Below, in pieces: positions 62,233 to 64,000 of a stretch of 64,000 nucleotides of DNA. Below the pieces are notes generated by a model that was not told the origin of the DNA, ran no database searches, and saw only the letters and a program-made list of their open reading frames with translations. The DNA comes from Haemophilus_D parainfluenzae_AD (GTDB lineage Bacteria > Pseudomonadota > Gammaproteobacteria > Enterobacterales > Pasteurellaceae): the NCBI RefSeq assembly GCF_001679325.1, contig NZ_LZMX01000001.1. One strand, 5' to 3'. The position numbers and the translations under genes were made by a program. Each line of letters begins with the position of its first letter. Within the stretch, counting starts at the first letter, position 1.

Positions 62233-62592
62233 TTGAATCAAGTACAACAAATATTTGATTATGCTGCCAAACAATATGCTACGCAGCCAGAATATCTTTG
62301 GTCGAAATTTCCAGAATATGCAATCTTGCGTCATGGCAATGGTAAAGGAAAATGGTATGCACTTATCGGCAAAATTACGAAGATTAGATTGGGTTTACAA
62401 GAAGAAGGCACAACAGATTTCATCAATCTCAAATGTCCACCCGATATGGTAAGCATCTTACAGCAATCACCTAATTTCTTACCCGCTTACCATATGAACA
62501 AAACCCATTGGCTAACGATTGTGTTAGATCATGGCGTAGAAACCGAAGAAATCTTTAAGTTGTTGGATTGGAGTTACGACTTAACAAAGTAG
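62233..62592 (+). CDS. MmcQ/YjbR-family protein
   Basis: A 119-residue alpha/beta protein of the YjbR (MmcQ) double-wing family: QQIFDYAAKQYATQPEYLWSKFPEYAILRH at the start, KWYALIGKI in the middle and KTHWLTIVLDHGVETEEIFKLLDWSYDL at the end. The start is TTG at 62233, chosen because AAGGAG lies six bases upstream; no ATG is in the conserved part. Some family members bind DNA, but the role of the family is not established. Confidence 0.88.
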   Translation: MNQVQQIFDYAAKQYATQPEYLWSKFPEYAILRHGNGKGKWYALIGKITKIRLGLQEEGTTDFINLKCPPDMVSILQQSPNFLPAYHMNKTHWLTIVLDHGVETEEIFKLLDWSYDLTK

Positions 62593-62723
62593 AAGAATTT
62601 AAAAACACCTAAAAATCTGACCGCACTTTTGCTTTTCTTTACTTTAGTCACGGCTAGTAAGATAATGAATGAAAACTATTATCAAAATACAAGCATTGAG
62701 TTTGATTCAATAAGGAGATAACC

Positions 62724-63701
62724 ATGGCAATGAATAGACGTAATTTTTTAAGAATGAGCGCAGCACTTACGGCAGCGGGCATGTCGCCTTCTCTCTTTGC
62801 AGCAACAAAAGAACAATTTACCATTTATGGCGCACCAGCGATGCCAAGTGTGACTATTGCGGTGGCTGCGGCACAAGGTAAATTAGCCAAACAAGCGGAT
62901 GTAGCATTAGAGATTTGGCGTTCGCCTGATCAACTGCGTGCGGGTGTGGCAAGTGGGCAATTTAAAGTGATGATGAGCCCAAGTAATGTCGGCGTGAATT
63001 TACGTAATCAAGGGCAACAAGTTGGCATGGTAAATATTCTTACCAATGGGATTACGCAATTGATGTGTAAAGGTGGCGCCATTACTTCACCGCAAGAATT
63101 GGTGGGTAAAAAAATCCTAGTGCCCTTTAAAAACGATATGCCAGACATCGTATTGCAAGCTTTACTGAAAAAACTGGATATTGATATCAATAAAGTAGAG
63201 CTCACCTATGCGGCAACACCAACCGAAGCAATTGGCTTGTTTTTACTGAAAGATTTCCATGCGGCAATCTTGCCAGAACCAATGGCGAGTGCCGTTGTGC
63301 AGAAAGCTAAAATTGTCGGTACGGAGATTGTGCGTGGGTTTGACTTAGTGAAAGAATGGGGACAAGCGTTTAACACCAAACCACTTATTCCAATGGCAGG
63401 CATTATTGCCAATGAAGAATACTTCCACGCACATAAGGCAGAGTTTGATCTATTCCATCAAGATTTAAGCGATGCATTAAACTGGATTATGGCTAACCGA
63501 AAAAGTGCGGCTGAAATTGGTGCCAATTATCTGCCAGCACCAGAAGCCGCTATTGAAATGGGCTTAGACGGTGCGCGCTTAACGGTGACCAAAGCCAGTG
63601 AACTGAAGAATGAAATCATGCAATTCTATGAAACCTTGATGGAGTTCAATCCAAAACTCTTAGGTGGTAAATTGCCGGATGATAAATTCTTCTTGGCTTA
63701 A
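62724..63701 (+). CDS. ABC transporter substrate-binding protein (NMT1/SsuA-like)
   Basis: A 325-residue periplasmic protein of the NMT1/TauA/SsuA type. It starts MAMNRRNFLRMSAALTAAGMSPSLFA, a twin-arginine-like signal (RRNFLRM), and has the family body AAQGKLAKQADVALEIWRSPDQLRAGV, MMSPSNVGVNLRNQG and ILPEPMASAVVQKAK. Family members bind thiamine precursors, sulfonates, nitrate or riboflavin-like molecules; the actual ligand is not visible. AAGGAGATAACC precedes the ATG. The following gene is the permease, cut by the window. Confidence 0.88.
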   Translation: MAMNRRNFLRMSAALTAAGMSPSLFAATKEQFTIYGAPAMPSVTIAVAAAQGKLAKQADVALEIWRSPDQLRAGVASGQFKVMMSPSNVGVNLRNQGQQVGMVNILTNGITQLMCKGGAITSPQELVGKKILVPFKNDMPDIVLQALLKKLDIDINKVELTYAATPTEAIGLFLLKDFHAAILPEPMASAVVQKAKIVGTEIVRGFDLVKEWGQAFNTKPLIPMAGIIANEEYFHAHKAEFDLFHQDLSDALNWIMANRKSAAEIGANYLPAPEAAIEMGLDGARLTVTKASELKNEIMQFYETLMEFNPKLLGGKLPDDKFFLA

Positions 63702-63722
63702 TTTGAAACTGAATCACAACAC

Positions 63723-64000
63723 ATGATTAAAACTGACAAAATCCGTAAACCACAACCTGTCCTGTTTTACATTATCGACTATCTCTGGAGTGGCTTTACT
63801 GGCTTGAGTGTGGCGATGATGGTTGTTGCCTTGTGGGCTTGGGGCAGCGCAGTATTTGGTGAATTTATGCTGCCTGCTCCCGCGGATGTTTTTCAAAAAG
63901 CCCTTGAGCTGCTCGAACATTTCCAACAAAACGAAATCGGCATTTCGTTGTGGCGTTCTGTGGTGGGTATTACCATTGCATTAGTCGCTGGCTTAGCCGC
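63723..64000 (+). CDS. ABC transporter permease (partial, cut by window end)
   Basis: Reading begins at ATG 63723 and is open to the last base; 92 complete codons. The translation starts MIKTDKIRKPQPVLFYIID, has a first transmembrane helix (LSVAMMVVALWAWGSAVFG), then LPAPADVFQKALELL, followed by the start of the second helix in ISLWRSVVGITIALVAGLA. The LPAPxxVFxxAxELL and SLWRSVVGI stretches are typical of TauC/SsuC-type permeases. Belongs to the same import operon as the preceding substrate-binding gene. No clear ribosome site; the 22-bp gap suggests coupled expression. Confidence 0.85.
   Translation, partial: MIKTDKIRKPQPVLFYIIDYLWSGFTGLSVAMMVVALWAWGSAVFGEFMLPAPADVFQKALELLEHFQQNEIGISLWRSVVGITIALVAGLA

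Overview
The window is a contiguous AT-rich chromosomal segment from a Pasteurellaceae bacterium, most likely a Haemophilus of the H. influenzae / H. parainfluenzae branch. The main evidence is the DNA uptake signal AAGTGCGGT (or its complement), which I count by eye roughly 55 times, inside genes and as inverted pairs in terminators. The other Pasteurellaceae core, ACAAGCGGT, is not the prevalent form. Protein similarity and gene order (accBC-yhdT-panF-prmA-dusB-fis, menA-rraA, dapA-bamC, hemE-yjaG-hupA, plsC-ftsP) agree. Coding density is very high. The only long stretch without protein genes (3855-4612) holds three tRNA genes. I see no prophage, insertion sequence, CRISPR array or rRNA operon.

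Layout. 0-12 kb is housekeeping: apaH, ndh, folD, tRNA-Pro/Arg/Ser, a SulP transporter, rph-pyrE, djlA-dusC, a periplasmic alpha carbonic anhydrase, dapF, and lexA with two SOS boxes. 12-23 kb: plsB, a DASS carboxylate transporter, menA-rraA, trmO, a PerM-like permease, an ArsC-like reductase, the ribosome-rescue gene arfA with a terminator inside its coding region, and bamC-dapA. 23-25.5 kb: bcp and a probably Fur-controlled exbB-exbD-tonB operon. 25.5-35 kb: the accB-accC-yhdT-panF-prmA-dusB-fis block on the minus strand. It is interrupted by a surface-lipoprotein/Slam pair between accC and yhdT and by an EamA exporter between panF and prmA. A 111-N assembly gap lies in an 18-bp tandem repeat of the lipoprotein gene. 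35-38 kb: aroQ, menC, menB and a lipoprotein. 38.5-48 kb: lldD under a strong Fur-like box, a phosphohexomutase, murQ/anmK (cell-wall recycling), lutABC and the lactate permease lctP. 48.5-64 kb: ygfZ-yicC, tyrP, a DUF3290/DUF421 membrane pair, nudC, hemE-yjaG-hupA, a DeoR regulator with glmS, lpxH, plsC-ftsP, two small genes, and the start of an ABC importer cut by the window end.

How the genes work together. Two independent L-lactate oxidation systems sit within 10 kb: FMN-only LldD and iron-sulfur LutABC beside LctP. Only lldD has a visible Fur-like operator, which suggests an iron-sparing switch. Energised iron/heme uptake (ExbBD-TonB) and a Slam-exported TbpB-like lipoprotein point to host nutrient acquisition. 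Envelope synthesis is well represented (accBC, plsB, plsC, lpxH, glmS, dapA, dapF, bamC, murQ, anmK), as are menaquinone synthesis (menA, menB, menC) and NADH oxidation (ndh). The most notable sequence-level signals are the arfA internal terminator, the lldD Fur box, the Slam/lipoprotein insertion with its variable repeat, and the DUF3290/DUF421 pair.
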